Shown here: one piece after another, positions 34,521 through 43,603 of the stretch | Numbering within the stretch: the first letter of the stretch is position 1 | Layout: each line of letters opens with the position of its first letter | Source of the DNA: JAJYVT01 sp035534455 | GTDB taxonomy: Bacteria; Actinomycetota; Acidimicrobiia; Acidimicrobiales; RAAP-2 | Length of the DNA stretch: 64,000 nucleotides | Assembly: GCA_035534455.1 (NCBI GenBank) | Contig: DATLRV010000048.1 | Span: 1 to 64,000, forward strand | Direction: 5' to 3' | Notes under the pieces: generated by a model | Told to the model about the DNA's origin: nothing | The model's input: the letters and a program-made list of their open reading frames with translations, nothing else | Database searches by the model: none | Translations under genes and position numbers: made by a program

Positions 34521-36071
34521 CTACCCCGGTCGGATCTCCTCCATGCGCCCGATGGCGTCGGCATCCTCCGACCGGTCGCGCTCGGGCGACGCCTCTGCGC
34601 GCTCGGCGCTGGCGGCATCCTCGACACCATCGGCCCTTCCGGACGCGGCTGTCCCTCCAGCACCTTCGGTGCGCTCCGGGCGCATCATCGGGAAGGAGAT
34701 GACCTCCCGGATGTGCCCGACGTCCGAGAAGAGCATCGCGAGCCGGTCGATGCCGATTCCGAGCCCCCCCGTCGGCGGGAGGCCGTGACGAAGTGCGCGC
34801 ACGTAGTCCGTGTCGACCGCCATGGCCTCCTCGTCGCCCGCTGCCCTGGCCACAGCCTGCTCCTCGAACCGCGCGAGCTGCTCGTCCGGGTCGACGAGTT
34901 CGCTGAAGGCGTTGCCGAGCTCGCGCCCAGCCACCACCGGCTCGAAACGCTCAGCAAGCAACGAGTCCTCGCGGTGCACCCGAGCGAGCGGTGACACCTC
35001 CTTCGGGTAGTCGTGCACGAAGACCGGCCCCCAGAGGTCGCCCTCGGTCGTCTTCTCGTAGAGCTCGAGCATGAGCTTTCCCGGCCCCCACGCGTCGCCG
35101 ACCTCCACCCCGGCCTCACGCGTCCACTTCTCGAGTGTCTCGCGCGGCGAGTGCACGCTGACGTCGTGACCCGTCGCCTCGCTCACGAGCTCGCTCATCG
35201 TCGCCCGCCTCCATGGGGGCGTGAGATCCAGCGGCCTGCCCTGGTAGACGAACGAGGACGTGCCGAGGATGTCGAGTGCGAGCCCGGAGACCAGGTTCTC
35301 GACGAGCTCCATGATGTCCCGGTAGTCCGCGTACGCCTGGTAGAGCTCCATCGACGTGAACTCCGGGTTGTGGCGCGGCGACATACCCTCGTTTCGGAAC
35401 AAGCGGCCGATCTCGAACACCTTCTCGAACCCGCCGATGACGAGTCGCTTCAAGTAGAGCTCGGGGGCGACCCGCAGGAACACATCCATGTCGAGCGCGC
35501 GAAAGCGGGTGACGAACGGCCGTGCGTGGGCACCGCCGGGAATCGGATGCAAGATGGGCGTCTCGACCTCGATGAACCCGAGATCCCACAACCGCTCGCG
35601 CATCCGGCGGACGAGTTGGCTGCGCAGCAGCAGCACGCTCCGACTCTCGGGGTTGGACCACAGGTCGACCTCGCGCTGGCGGAACCGAGTCTCGACGTCG
35701 GTCACCCCGCGCCACTTGTCGCCGAACGGACGGCGGGCCTCAGCGAGCACTACCCAGTCCGCGACCTTCACCGAGAGCTCGCCGCGGCGCGTCCGCACGA
35801 CCGCGCCGCGTGCGCCGACCCAGTCGCCCAGACGGAGGCGGCTGAACGCGTCGAAGTCACGGGTCGTCGACTCGAGCGCGAACAACTGGACCGCGCCGGA
35901 GGAGTCCCGGAGCTCTGCGAAGGCCAGCTTCCCCTGGGGGCGCGAGAGCATGATGCGCCCCGCCACGGCCACTTCGTCACCGGACTCCTCGCCGGCCGCA
36001 AGACCGCTCCAGCGTTCGACGACCTCGGCCGCTGCGGCGGTCTGCTCGAACCGGTAGGGGACTGTCGTCAC
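34521..36071 (-). CDS. lysS: lysyl-tRNA synthetase, class II
   Basis: 516 residues. An OB-fold anticodon-binding domain (residues about 30-130; AVAGRIMLSRPQGKLAFAELRD) precedes the class II catalytic core with motif 2 (FRNEGMSPRHNPEFTSMELYQAY) and motif 3 (GLGIGIDRLAMLFSD). The core ends at FPMMRPE; the last 50 residues are a charged Ala/Glu/Asp-rich tail not needed for catalysis and unusual for the family. The start overlaps the coaX stop by 4 bp, and lysS is the last gene of the long minus-strand operon. Confidence 0.95.
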   Translation of the reverse strand: MTTVPYRFEQTAAAAEVVERWSGLAAGEESGDEVAVAGRIMLSRPQGKLAFAELRDSSGAVQLFALESTTRDFDAFSRLRLGDWVGARGAVVRTRRGELSVKVADWVVLAEARRPFGDKWRGVTDVETRFRQREVDLWSNPESRSVLLLRSQLVRRMRERLWDLGFIEVETPILHPIPGGAHARPFVTRFRALDMDVFLRVAPELYLKRLVIGGFEKVFEIGRLFRNEGMSPRHNPEFTSMELYQAYADYRDIMELVENLVSGLALDILGTSSFVYQGRPLDLTPPWRRATMSELVSEATGHDVSVHSPRETLEKWTREAGVEVGDAWGPGKLMLELYEKTTEGDLWGPVFVHDYPKEVSPLARVHREDSLLAERFEPVVAGRELGNAFSELVDPDEQLARFEEQAVARAAGDEEAMAVDTDYVRALRHGLPPTGGLGIGIDRLAMLFSDVGHIREVISFPMMRPERTEGAGGTAASGRADGVEDAASAERAEASPERDRSEDADAIGRMEEIRPG

Positions 36072-36928
36072 GTGCCTCGCACCCCCGCTGAGACGTTGCG
36101 TTCATAGACCAAGCGGAGCCCGTGCAAGGTGAGCCAGGGCTCGACGTGCTCGACGGTCTCCGAATACGGGGCGACGAGCTCGGAGAGTCCGCCCGTCGCG
36201 ACGACCGTGGCGGTGCCGAGCTCCGCGGTGATGCGACGGCACATGCCGTCGACCTGCGCGGCGAACCCGTACAGCGCGCCGGACTGAATTGACTCGGCGG
36301 TGGAACGGCCGATCGCCGAGCGCGGCTCGACGAGCTCCACACGCCGCAGCGCGGCCGCGTGCTGGAAGAGCGCCTCCATGCTGATCGCGATCCCCGGGGC
36401 GATCGCCCCGCCGAGGTACTCGCCGGCTCCGGAGATGGCGTCGAAGGTCGTCGCAGTCCCGAGGTCCACCACGACGCACGGGCCGCCGTAGAGATCGAAA
36501 GCACCCACCGCGTTCGCGACACGGTCCGCGCCGACGTCCTTCGGGTTGTCGTACAGCACCGGCATGCCGCTCCTCGTGCCAGGCCCGAGCACGACGCAGG
36601 GCACGTCGCCGAACCAACGGGCTGCAGTCTGCCGCAACTCACCGGTCACCGATGGCACCGAGGAACAGATCGCGAGGCCGTCCACCGTCTCCGCGATGTC
36701 GATTCCCCCGAGGTCGAGGATCTGGGTGAGCAGCACCGCGTACTCGTCGGGAGTACGCGTCGGCACGGTCGACAGCCTCCAATGGTGGGTCAGGTCGCGC
36801 CCGTTCTGGTGCTCGGCGCCGATGCCGAAGCCGACATCGGCAACAGGCAGCGCCTCGCGCTCCTCGGGCGTCATCGCATAGAGCCCGATGACCGTTTCGG
36901 TATTGCCGACGTCGATGGCGAGAAGCAC
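36068..36928 (-). CDS. coaX: type III pantothenate kinase
   Basis: The 286-residue ASKHA-fold kinase starts CoA synthesis by phosphorylating pantothenate. It has AIDVGNTETVIGLY (phosphate loop), GADRVANAVGAFD, VVVDLGTATTFDAI and YLGGAIAPGIAISMEALF. Type III enzymes ignore CoA feedback and need a monovalent cation. A roughly 15-residue insertion follows the first strand (around VADVGFGIGAEHQNG). It sits with panC and the DUF2520 gene in one operon, a coherent CoA-precursor set. Confidence 0.94.
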   Translation of the reverse strand: MLLAIDVGNTETVIGLYAMTPEEREALPVADVGFGIGAEHQNGRDLTHHWRLSTVPTRTPDEYAVLLTQILDLGGIDIAETVDGLAICSSVPSVTGELRQTAARWFGDVPCVVLGPGTRSGMPVLYDNPKDVGADRVANAVGAFDLYGGPCVVVDLGTATTFDAISGAGEYLGGAIAPGIAISMEALFQHAAALRRVELVEPRSAIGRSTAESIQSGALYGFAAQVDGMCRRITAELGTATVVATGGLSELVAPYSETVEHVEPWLTLHGLRLVYERNVSAGVRGT

Positions 36929-36931
36929 CGC

Positions 36932-38746
36932 TCAATTCTCCACGATCAGGTCGCTGGTGCCACCGGGCCGTCGAGGGTCGCCCGGAAGGAGGTCTTCGGT
37001 GGCCGCGCCGGCGCGTGCGGCGCGTGCAGCGCCTGCAGCGCGTGCAGCGCGTGCAGCGCGTGCAGCGCGTGCAGCGCGCGTGCCTTCGAGCGCCTGACGG
37101 CGGCGCCAGCTCTCGAGCGTCTCGGGGAAGTCGGCCCGAGTGTGGGCACCCCGGCTCTCCTCCCGCCGGTTGGCAGCAAGGAGGACCGCGCGGGCGACGT
37201 CGACGAGATTGGCGAGCTCGCGCCACTCGACGACCAACGGCCGCCCGCACGCGATCCCGGCCACCTCGTCGAGAGCCTCTGCCGCCCCGGCGAGCGAGGC
37301 GGCGCTGCGCACCACCCCTGCGCCGGCCGTCATTCCGGCCTCGAGCCGAGCGCGCGCCTTCACCGCGTCGGCGGTGCCGGCTCGTTGTCCCTCGGGCGTC
37401 CGGGCTGAGGCACCCTCCCCGTCTGCCGCACTCGCCGTCCCTGCCAGTCCCGCAGCTCCCGCCACGTCGGCCGAAGTGACGTCGAACGGCACGATCTCGA
37501 CAGGGATCTCCCCCGACCCCTGGAGCGCACCGAGCACCCCGGTCTTGGTCGGCCCGGCGCCGCCGGCGATCGCCTCAGCCACCCGGGCACCGAAGACCAT
37601 GCCCTCGAGGAGCGAGTTGGAGGCGAGGCGGTTGGCACCGTGGACGCCGGCGCACGCCGCCTCGCCCGCGGCCCACAAGCCGTCGAGCGACGCCGCGCCC
37701 CACAGGTCCGTGACGACCCCTCCGGAGAGGTGGTGCGCCGCGGGAGCCACCGGGAGCCAGTCCCGGGCAGGGTCGAGCCCGGCCGCGCCAAGCGACGCGG
37801 CGATCGTCGGGAAGCGTTCGCCGAACCGCTCGAGCCCGGTCGCGTCGAGCCACAGATGGTCGACGCCTTGCTCGCTCATCCGGGCCGCCATCGCGCGGCT
37901 CACGACGTCGCGCGGCGACAGCTCGTCGCAGAACCGGTCACCGTCCCGGTCGCGGAGGAGCGCGCCGTGCCCCCGCAGCGCCTCTGAGAGGAGCGGGCGC
38001 GGCATGAGCGGGTGGTGGAGCGCCGTCGGGTGGAACTGCACGAACTCGACGTCGGCCACCGGCACACCGGCGCGAAGCGCCATGGCGATGCCGTCACCCG
38101 TCGCCTCGGCCGGGTTGGTGGTCACCGCGAAGAGTTGGCCTGCTCCACCCGTCGCGAGGACGACCTGGGTCGCGAGGACCTCCATGAGTGCGCCGTCGGG
38201 GGCGAGGGCGAGCACCCCGCGGCACCGACCCCCCTCGACGAGGAGCTCGAGGGCGAACCACCGCTCCAGTACGGCGGCGGCCTCGGACATCGTCGCCGCC
38301 ACGAGCGCGCGCTCGACTTCTGCACCGGTCGCCGCTCCGCCCGCGTGCACGATGCGCGGTCTCGAGTGACCGCCCTCGCGTGCGAGCGAGAGCGAGCCAG
38401 ATGCCTCCCGGTCGAAGCGGGCGCCGAGCGCGATCAGCTCCTCCACGCGTGACGGTCCTTCGTCGACGAGGACCCGAACGGCATCGGCGTCGCACAGGCC
38501 TGCCCCGGCCTCGAGGGTGTCGGCCAGGTGCAGATCCGTCGAGTCCTCGTCGCCTCCGAGCACGGCGGCCACCCCGCCTTGCGCCCAGCGCGTCGTGGAC
38601 TGCGCCAGCTCGCCCTTGGTGAGCACGCCGACGGAGAGGCGGGGACTCGCCTGGCACAGGCGCACCGCCACCGAGAGGCCGGCGACTCCGCTGCCGAGGA
38701 CGAGCACGTCGAACGGCCCGGTTCGTCCCGTCGCCCCCTCCCCCAT
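36932..38746 (-). CDS. nadB: L-aspartate oxidase
   Basis: The 604-residue FAD enzyme oxidises aspartate to iminoaspartate for NAD synthesis. FDVLVLGSGVAGLSVAVRL is the FAD site; TRWAQGGVAAVLGGDEDS, EFVQFHPTALHHP and GEAACAGVHGANRLASNSLLEG are family signatures. A Gly/Ala/Ser-rich loop precedes the C-terminal helical domain, and an Ala-Arg repeat near the end is encoded by a 9-bp array. nadA and nadC are not in the window. ATG 38746 fits the fold; GTG 38755 is an alternative. Three bases separate it from coaX. Confidence 0.92.
   Translation of the reverse strand: MGEGATGRTGPFDVLVLGSGVAGLSVAVRLCQASPRLSVGVLTKGELAQSTTRWAQGGVAAVLGGDEDSTDLHLADTLEAGAGLCDADAVRVLVDEGPSRVEELIALGARFDREASGSLSLAREGGHSRPRIVHAGGAATGAEVERALVAATMSEAAAVLERWFALELLVEGGRCRGVLALAPDGALMEVLATQVVLATGGAGQLFAVTTNPAEATGDGIAMALRAGVPVADVEFVQFHPTALHHPLMPRPLLSEALRGHGALLRDRDGDRFCDELSPRDVVSRAMAARMSEQGVDHLWLDATGLERFGERFPTIAASLGAAGLDPARDWLPVAPAAHHLSGGVVTDLWGAASLDGLWAAGEAACAGVHGANRLASNSLLEGMVFGARVAEAIAGGAGPTKTGVLGALQGSGEIPVEIVPFDVTSADVAGAAGLAGTASAADGEGASARTPEGQRAGTADAVKARARLEAGMTAGAGVVRSAASLAGAAEALDEVAGIACGRPLVVEWRELANLVDVARAVLLAANRREESRGAHTRADFPETLESWRRRQALEGTRAARAARAARAARAAGAARAARAGAATEDLLPGDPRRPGGTSDLIVEN
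37013..37080. repeat. 9-bp tandem array inside nadB
   Basis: CGTGCAGCG units, seven or so with small changes, encode the (Ala-Ala-Arg)n stretch near the C-terminus of NadB. Confidence 0.85.
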
Positions 38747-38795
38747 CCTCGTCACCGTCCCGCTCCGGCCATCGGCCTTGGGCGGCGTCGTCGGG

Positions 38796-39797
38796 TCACC
38801 CCGCCACCCGGCCGGGCTGGCCCACCTCGGCAACAGGCTGGGGCGCCTCGGCAACAGGATGGCCCACGTCGGCAAAGCCCTGGGACCTGGGCTCCGGCGT
38901 GCGCCGTGCCGGTCCCGGGGGGCGTAGCTCCCACGGACGCGGCGCGGGGCAGTTGTCGATGAGCCGGACGGGTCCGATCTCGGCGGCGACGAGGAGCCGG
39001 ATCGCTCGGGGATCTCGCAGGGAGACCGGCACGGTCAGGTCCGCCGCATCCACGGCTGCTGCGTAGTCGAGGCGCGCCAAGGGCTCGCCGTCGACCACGG
39101 CGCCCATCGTCGCGGCGACGACCTCAGGGCGATCCTCTCCCCCGGCCTCTCCTCCGGCGACTGCGGCACGGCCCGCCCCGAGCGCCCTCCACAGCACCCG
39201 GGCGGCACGGCGCTCGTCCCCGGTGAGACGTGCGTTCCGGCTCGACAGCGCAAGTCCGTCGGGCTCACGCACGGTCGGGCACCCCACGACCTCGACCGGC
39301 ATTCCCAGATCCAGCACCAGGCGGCGCACGACCGCGAGCTGCTGGAAGTCCTTCTCGCCGAAGTAGGCGGTGCAGCGGCCTGCCAGCGAGAAGAGCCTCG
39401 CGACGACCGTCGCCACCCCGTCGAAGTGCCCGCGACGTGCGGCGCCTTCCCAAGGTTCGGCGAGGGCGGCGACCGAGACGGTGGTCGCCGACCCCGGTGG
39501 GAACATCGCCTGTACGTCCGGGGCGAACACGGTCCGCACGCCTGCGTCCGCACAGATCCGAAGATCCTCGTCCAACGTGCGCGGGTAGTGGGCGAGGTCC
39601 TCGACCCGATCGAACTGCCGCGGGTTGACGAAGATCGAGACCGCAGCGTGCGGGTGCGCCGCCACGGCCCGCGCGAGGAGCGATCGGTGCCCCGCGTGCA
39701 GGGCGCCCATCGTCGGCACGAGCCCGACGGTCTCGGCGCCCTCCCGTGCACGCTCGAGCAGGCCGCGGAAGGCGATCGGGTCCTCGATGACCTCCAC
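38796..39797 (-). CDS. panC: pantothenate synthetase
   Basis: 333 residues; joins pantoate and beta-alanine with ATP. VPTMGALHAGHRSLLARA holds the HxGH nucleotide motif, FVNPRQFDRVEDLAHYPR, YFGEKDFQQLAVVRRLV and ALSSRNARLT (the KMSKS-equivalent region) follow. The core ends near VRLIDNCPAP; the last 40 residues are a Pro/Gly/Ala tail rich in short repeats. Its start lies 3 bp after the DUF2520 gene stop. Confidence 0.94.
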   Translation of the reverse strand: MEVIEDPIAFRGLLERAREGAETVGLVPTMGALHAGHRSLLARAVAAHPHAAVSIFVNPRQFDRVEDLAHYPRTLDEDLRICADAGVRTVFAPDVQAMFPPGSATTVSVAALAEPWEGAARRGHFDGVATVVARLFSLAGRCTAYFGEKDFQQLAVVRRLVLDLGMPVEVVGCPTVREPDGLALSSRNARLTGDERRAARVLWRALGAGRAAVAGGEAGGEDRPEVVAATMGAVVDGEPLARLDYAAAVDAADLTVPVSLRDPRAIRLLVAAEIGPVRLIDNCPAPRPWELRPPGPARRTPEPRSQGFADVGHPVAEAPQPVAEVGQPGRVAG

Positions 39798-39800
39798 GGC

Positions 39801-40643
39801 TCAGGTGCGCGCGGCCCGGACGGCGGGTACCGCTGGCGAGATGCCGCCGGCAGGCTCGTGATCGGGTGGCTCGACGCCCTGGCGCTCGGCGGTGCCGGAC
39901 GTCCCGGCCGTGCCGGGAGCGGACCCGTGGCCGGCACCCACGGTGAGGTGGAGGGCGAGCCCGACGCCGGCGCGGTAGGCGGCGCGCTCCGCTGCAGGGA
40001 TCGCGTCGAGGTGGCGGGCCAGGGTCTGCCAGTCGCCGCGGGCGGCCGGGCCGGTGAGCGCCCGGCGCGGCCCGACCCGGCCGGCGTCGTCGACCGCGGC
40101 GCGGGCGAGCGGAAGGAACGCCTCGAGCGGCAGGCCGATTGCACCGGCGATGCGCTCCACCTGTCCGAGCAGCGCGACGACGTGGTTGGCGGCGACAGAA
40201 GCTGCGGCGTGGTAGGTCGCCCGGGCATCGTCGGGGACCTCGACCGCGGTGCCGCCGAGGGTCGTGGCGATGTCGCTCGCCGCCGGGTCACCGGCCACCG
40301 CGAAGGTGATCCCCGACCGCAGCCGCTCGGCTCCGGTCTCGGCGTCGGGCAGCGCGACCAGCGGGTGGAGCGCGGCACGGCGAGGGTGCGGCGCGAGGAC
40401 GTCTGGCCCGAGGGATCCGGCGAGGTGGACGACGACGGTCGCCGGGACGGGGCGGACCGCAGCCGCCACGTCGGCCAGCGCGTCATCGGGAACCGCGAGC
40501 ACGAGCACGTCGGTGCCTGACGCCGCCGCCGTCAGGTCGTCGCCTCTTCCGAGAGGCGGAAGGACCGTCCAACCCGCCTCGGCGAGCGCGCGTGCCAGTG
40601 ACGTGCCGGCCCGGCCAGGGCCGATGATCCTGATGATGGGCAC
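39801..40643 (-). CDS. Rossmann-like/DUF2520 oxidoreductase, possible ketopantoate reductase
   Basis: 280 residues. The N-terminal NAD(P) domain opens IRIIGPGRAGTSLARALAEAG (GxGxxG-like) and contains DVLVLAVPDDALADVA. The helical DUF2520 domain has HPLVALPD, RATYHAAASVAANHVVAL and DDAGRVGPRRALTGPAARGD. Immediate coupling to panC and absence of panE nearby suggest the ketopantoate reductase role known for PanG-type proteins; this is inference. GTG 40643 is chosen for its GGAGGAG ribosome site. The C-terminal tail is low complexity. Confidence 0.82.
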   Translation of the reverse strand: MPIIRIIGPGRAGTSLARALAEAGWTVLPPLGRGDDLTAAASGTDVLVLAVPDDALADVAAAVRPVPATVVVHLAGSLGPDVLAPHPRRAALHPLVALPDAETGAERLRSGITFAVAGDPAASDIATTLGGTAVEVPDDARATYHAAASVAANHVVALLGQVERIAGAIGLPLEAFLPLARAAVDDAGRVGPRRALTGPAARGDWQTLARHLDAIPAAERAAYRAGVGLALHLTVGAGHGSAPGTAGTSGTAERQGVEPPDHEPAGGISPAVPAVRAART

Positions 40644-40708
40644 CGACTCCTCCTTCAGCGTTCCAGCCCCTCTTGGGTGCCGGTCGCATGTGGCGATCGG
40701 GTCGTCGC

Positions 40709-41212
40709 TCAGAGTGTACCGATCCGCCGGACCGATCCTTCGGCCGCCTCGAGGGCCTCGACGGGGACGAGGTCGGGCGCGACGTCCCGCAGGGGGGCGA
40801 GGACGAACCGGCGCTCCCACATTCGCGGGTGAGGCACTCGCAGGTCCTCCTCGTCGACGTCCTCCCCTGCGACGAGGAGCACGTCGGCGTCGAGGGTACG
40901 AGGCCCGAACCGCACCGTGCGGACCCTCCCCGCCGCGGCCTCGAGGGCGCGACAGCGCTCGAGCAGCTCGCGGGGACGGTCGCTCGTGCGCAGGGCGACG
41001 ACGACGTTCAGGTAAGCCGGCTGGTCGTCGGGGCCACCCACGGGTTCGGTCTCGTAGAGGGGGGACACGGCAACGACGTCGCCGTCGGACCGGAGCGCCT
41101 CGACCGCCCGAGCGAGCTCGCCGCGACGATCGCCGAGGTTGGAGCCGAGACCGATGTAGGCACGCCGCGCCGGGTGGCCGGATCCCCGGCGGCCCTCAGG
41201 GCCGGCGCACAT
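40709..41212 (-). CDS. folK: hydroxymethyl-dihydropterin pyrophosphokinase
   Basis: The 167-residue HPPK activates 6-hydroxymethyl-dihydropterin with ATP. AYIGLGSNLGDRRGEL, YETEPVGGPDDQPAYLNVVVAL, RFGPRTLDADVLL and VPHPRMWERRFVLAPL are all conserved. ATG 41212 overlaps the folB stop by 17 bp; it lacks a ribosome site, so translation probably depends on folB. The pair is a folate sub-operon as in mycobacteria. Confidence 0.93.
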   Translation of the reverse strand: MCAGPEGRRGSGHPARRAYIGLGSNLGDRRGELARAVEALRSDGDVVAVSPLYETEPVGGPDDQPAYLNVVVALRTSDRPRELLERCRALEAAAGRVRTVRFGPRTLDADVLLVAGEDVDEEDLRVPHPRMWERRFVLAPLRDVAPDLVPVEALEAAEGSVRRIGTL

Positions 41213-41570
41213 CGACGACACGCACCCCGATCGATCCGACATCGACACTGACGGGCGGCCGCAGCTTGCGCACGACGACGTCCACGCTCGTGATGCGTGC
41301 GGCGTCGTCGAGGACGCGGCGGGCGATCGCCGCGGCCAACGCCTCGAGCAGGGAGAACGACGTCTCGGTCACGACCGCCGCGACCGCCGATGCCAGTGCG
41401 CCGTAGTCGACGGTGTCGGCGAGCGCGTCCGAACGGGCGGCCGCCGAGACGTCGAGGGTCGCGTCCACATCCACGGCGAAGGGCTGCGCCGCCGCGCGCT
41501 CGTGCGCGAGGACCCCGTGGACCCCGAACGCCCGCAGGTCCCGGATCTCGATGCGACCGTTCACGGTCAC
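41196..41570 (-). CDS. folB: dihydroneopterin aldolase
   Basis: 124 residues; cleaves dihydroneopterin to hydroxymethyl-dihydropterin and glycolaldehyde. RIEIRDLRAFGVHGVLAHER holds the active-site Glu/His region, DTVDYGALASAV and SFSLLEALAAAIA follow, and the end KLRPPVSVDVGSIGVRV has the catalytic Lys. Start GTG 41570 is one base after the preceding gene's stop; GTG 41564 is an alternative. Confidence 0.9.
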   Translation of the reverse strand: MTVNGRIEIRDLRAFGVHGVLAHERAAAQPFAVDVDATLDVSAAARSDALADTVDYGALASAVAAVVTETSFSLLEALAAAIARRVLDDAARITSVDVVVRKLRPPVSVDVGSIGVRVVDVRRP

Positions 41571-41571
41571 C

Positions 41572-42084
41572 TCACACGGGCTGGCGCGGTGGCAGCGCTG
41601 CCGCGGCGACCACGAGCTCCCGGCCGCCCGATCCCATCTGGTGGCCGACGAGGTGCTCGACGAGCGCGATCGCCTGCGGCTCGGCCGGGACGCGGCCGGT
41701 CCACACGAGAAACCCGGCCGCGACACCCATCACCCGGTCCCCGAGCTCCTCACGGTGGACCAGCACGCGCTCGCTCTCGAGCAGCGCGGCGTCGAGCGCG
41801 TGGTAGCAGTCCGACAGCACGGGTCGGGGGTCGATGCCGGGCAACAACGGGAAGTGGGCGTGCGCGAGGCGCTCGTCGTCGTAGGCGTGGAGATTGTGCT
41901 GCGACGGGAGCAGGGAGATGATGCGCGAGAAACCCTGCGCCCGCAGCCAGATGAGCTCCTCGGTGCGACGGACCCGGCGGTGGTTGGGCGCGAACCCACC
42001 CGGGCGCTCGCTGAGCGCGAGCTGATCCCGGATGACCCACGTGAAGTTACGCGGCGGGATCCCCGCCGCCCACTTGCCCTTCAC
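41572..42084 (-). CDS. dual-specificity-phosphatase-like protein, catalytic Cys missing
   Basis: 170 residues with the cysteine-phosphatase shape: FTWVIRDQLALSERPG, LRAQGFSRIISLLPSQHNL, a HAHFPLLPGIDP segment and the loop VLVHREELGDRVMGVAAGF. The loop stands where HCxxGxxR is expected; Gly and Arg are kept but Cys reads as Arg or Glu, so it is probably a pseudophosphatase. Start GTG overlaps folP's stop (GTGA) and folB follows, so it is fixed within the folate operon. It may bind a phosphorylated pterin or protein; no function is known to me. Confidence 0.6.
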   Translation of the reverse strand: MKGKWAAGIPPRNFTWVIRDQLALSERPGGFAPNHRRVRRTEELIWLRAQGFSRIISLLPSQHNLHAYDDERLAHAHFPLLPGIDPRPVLSDCYHALDAALLESERVLVHREELGDRVMGVAAGFLVWTGRVPAEPQAIALVEHLVGHQMGSGGRELVVAAAALPPRQPV

Positions 42085-42950
42085 CGTGGTCCCGCCGTCG
42101 CGCTCCGCCGGGAAATCTGGTCGGCGGTGCCCCCTGTGCCCCAGGCGGCGCGCGTCGTCACCAGCGTCGACGCCCGAAACGTGTCGGCGACGTCGTGGAC
42201 CCGGACCATGTCGGCACCGGCGAGCATGGCCCACACGGCGGTCGAAAGCGAGGCTTCGAGGCGGTCGTCCCCCTCGAGCGGCCGGTCCGGTGTGGGCGCC
42301 CCGTACCGGCCGAGGAAGCTCTTTCGACTGGTGCCCACGAGCACGCGCACACCCGAGGCGGCTGCCGCCGCCGCAAGCTCGGGCAGCGCGGCGAGGAGCT
42401 CGACGTTCTGCGCCCCGGTCTTCGCGAAGCCGATCCCGGGGTCGACCCAGACCTCGGCCACGCCCGCGGCGCGCGCCGTGGCAGCACGCCCGAGCACGTG
42501 GGCGTGCACCTCTCCGACGACGTCGTCGTAGTCGGTGAGTGACTGCATCGTGCGCGGGGTGCCGCGCCGGTGCATCGACACCCAGCCCACGCCGAGCTCG
42601 GCCGCCACCGGCCACAGCGCACCCGACACGTCATTCACGAGCGTCGCCCCTGCTGCCACCGCGGCGCGCGCCACGGCCGGCTTCGTCGTGTCGACCGAGA
42701 TGCGCACGGTGCCGGCAAGCTGGTCGATCACGGGGAGGACGCGCCGGAGCTCCTCGGCCTCGTCGACGGGGTCGGCTCCGGGCCGGCTCGACTCCCCTCC
42801 GACGTCGACGACGTCGGCCCCGTCCGCGACCATCTGCTTCCCGTGGCCCACGGCGTCGTGGGGCCGCAGGAAGCGACCCCCGTCGGAGAAGGAGTCCGGC
42901 GTGACGTTGAGGATCCCCATCACAAGGGGCCTGTCGGCCACCGTCAGCAT
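42081..42950 (-). CDS. folP: dihydropteroate synthase
   Basis: The 289-residue TIM barrel condenses pABA with hydroxymethyl-dihydropterin diphosphate. MGILNVTPDSFSDGG, DVVDVGGESSRPGA, ISVDTTKPAVARAAV, DVSGALW, WVSMHRRG, DPGIGFAKT and VLVGTSRKSFLG are all present in order; this is the sulfonamide target. It ends with a short Ala/Arg tail. 73 bp separate it from folE. Confidence 0.95.
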   Translation of the reverse strand: MLTVADRPLVMGILNVTPDSFSDGGRFLRPHDAVGHGKQMVADGADVVDVGGESSRPGADPVDEAEELRRVLPVIDQLAGTVRISVDTTKPAVARAAVAAGATLVNDVSGALWPVAAELGVGWVSMHRRGTPRTMQSLTDYDDVVGEVHAHVLGRAATARAAGVAEVWVDPGIGFAKTGAQNVELLAALPELAAAAAASGVRVLVGTSRKSFLGRYGAPTPDRPLEGDDRLEASLSTAVWAMLAGADMVRVHDVADTFRASTLVTTRAAWGTGGTADQISRRSATAGPR

Positions 42951-43023
42951 CGGGCCAGCGTAGGCGAAGCGTCCCGGCCCGGCCGCGGGCGGCGGCGGCC
43001 CTGGGTGGCCCGGTCGAGCGAGC

Positions 43024-43596
43024 TCAGGGCCTCCCGCGGATGAACTGCATCGCCTCGGCGCGGGTCGCGGGGTCGCGCCGGAAGAGCCCGCGCACCGATG
43101 ACGTCACCGTCAGCGTGCCGGGCTTCTTCACGCCCCGCATCGACATGCAGAGGTGCTCCGCCTCGACGACGACGAGCACCCCGCGCGGCTCGAGGACCTT
43201 CTCGATCGCCTCGGCGATCTGGGTCGTCATGCGCTCCTGGACCTGCAACCGACGCGCGTACCCGTCGACGAGGCGAGCGAGCTTGGAGAGGCCGGTGATG
43301 CGGCCGTCCTCGGCCGGGATGTAGGCGACGTGCGCGCGCCCGATGAACGGCACGAGGTGATGCTCGCAGAAGGAGGCGAACGGGATGTCGCGCACCATCA
43401 CCATCTCGTCGTGCTCCGCGGCGAAGGTGACGGTGAGGTGGCGGGACGGGTCCTCGTCCAGCCCGCTCAAGACCTCGCCGAACATGGCGGCGACCCGACG
43501 GGGCGTCTCGAGGAGCCCTTCACGGTCGGGATCCTCACCGACACCGGCAAGGAGCTCGCGGACCGCTGCCTGGACCCGAGGGACGTCGACGCTCAT
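43024..43596 (-). CDS. folE: GTP cyclohydrolase I
   Basis: 190 residues; first step of folate synthesis. ETPRRVAAMFGEVLSGL, FASFCEHHLVPFIGRAHVAYIP with zinc Cys and His residues, GLSKLARLVDGYARRLQVQERM and EAEHLCMSMRGVKKPG with the second zinc Cys are standard. ATG 43596 gives the family length; it lies 7 bp after the hpt stop. Confidence 0.95.
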   Translation of the reverse strand: MSVDVPRVQAAVRELLAGVGEDPDREGLLETPRRVAAMFGEVLSGLDEDPSRHLTVTFAAEHDEMVMVRDIPFASFCEHHLVPFIGRAHVAYIPAEDGRITGLSKLARLVDGYARRLQVQERMTTQIAEAIEKVLEPRGVLVVVEAEHLCMSMRGVKKPGTLTVTSSVRGLFRRDPATRAEAMQFIRGRP

Positions 43597-43603
43597 GAAG
43601 GTG

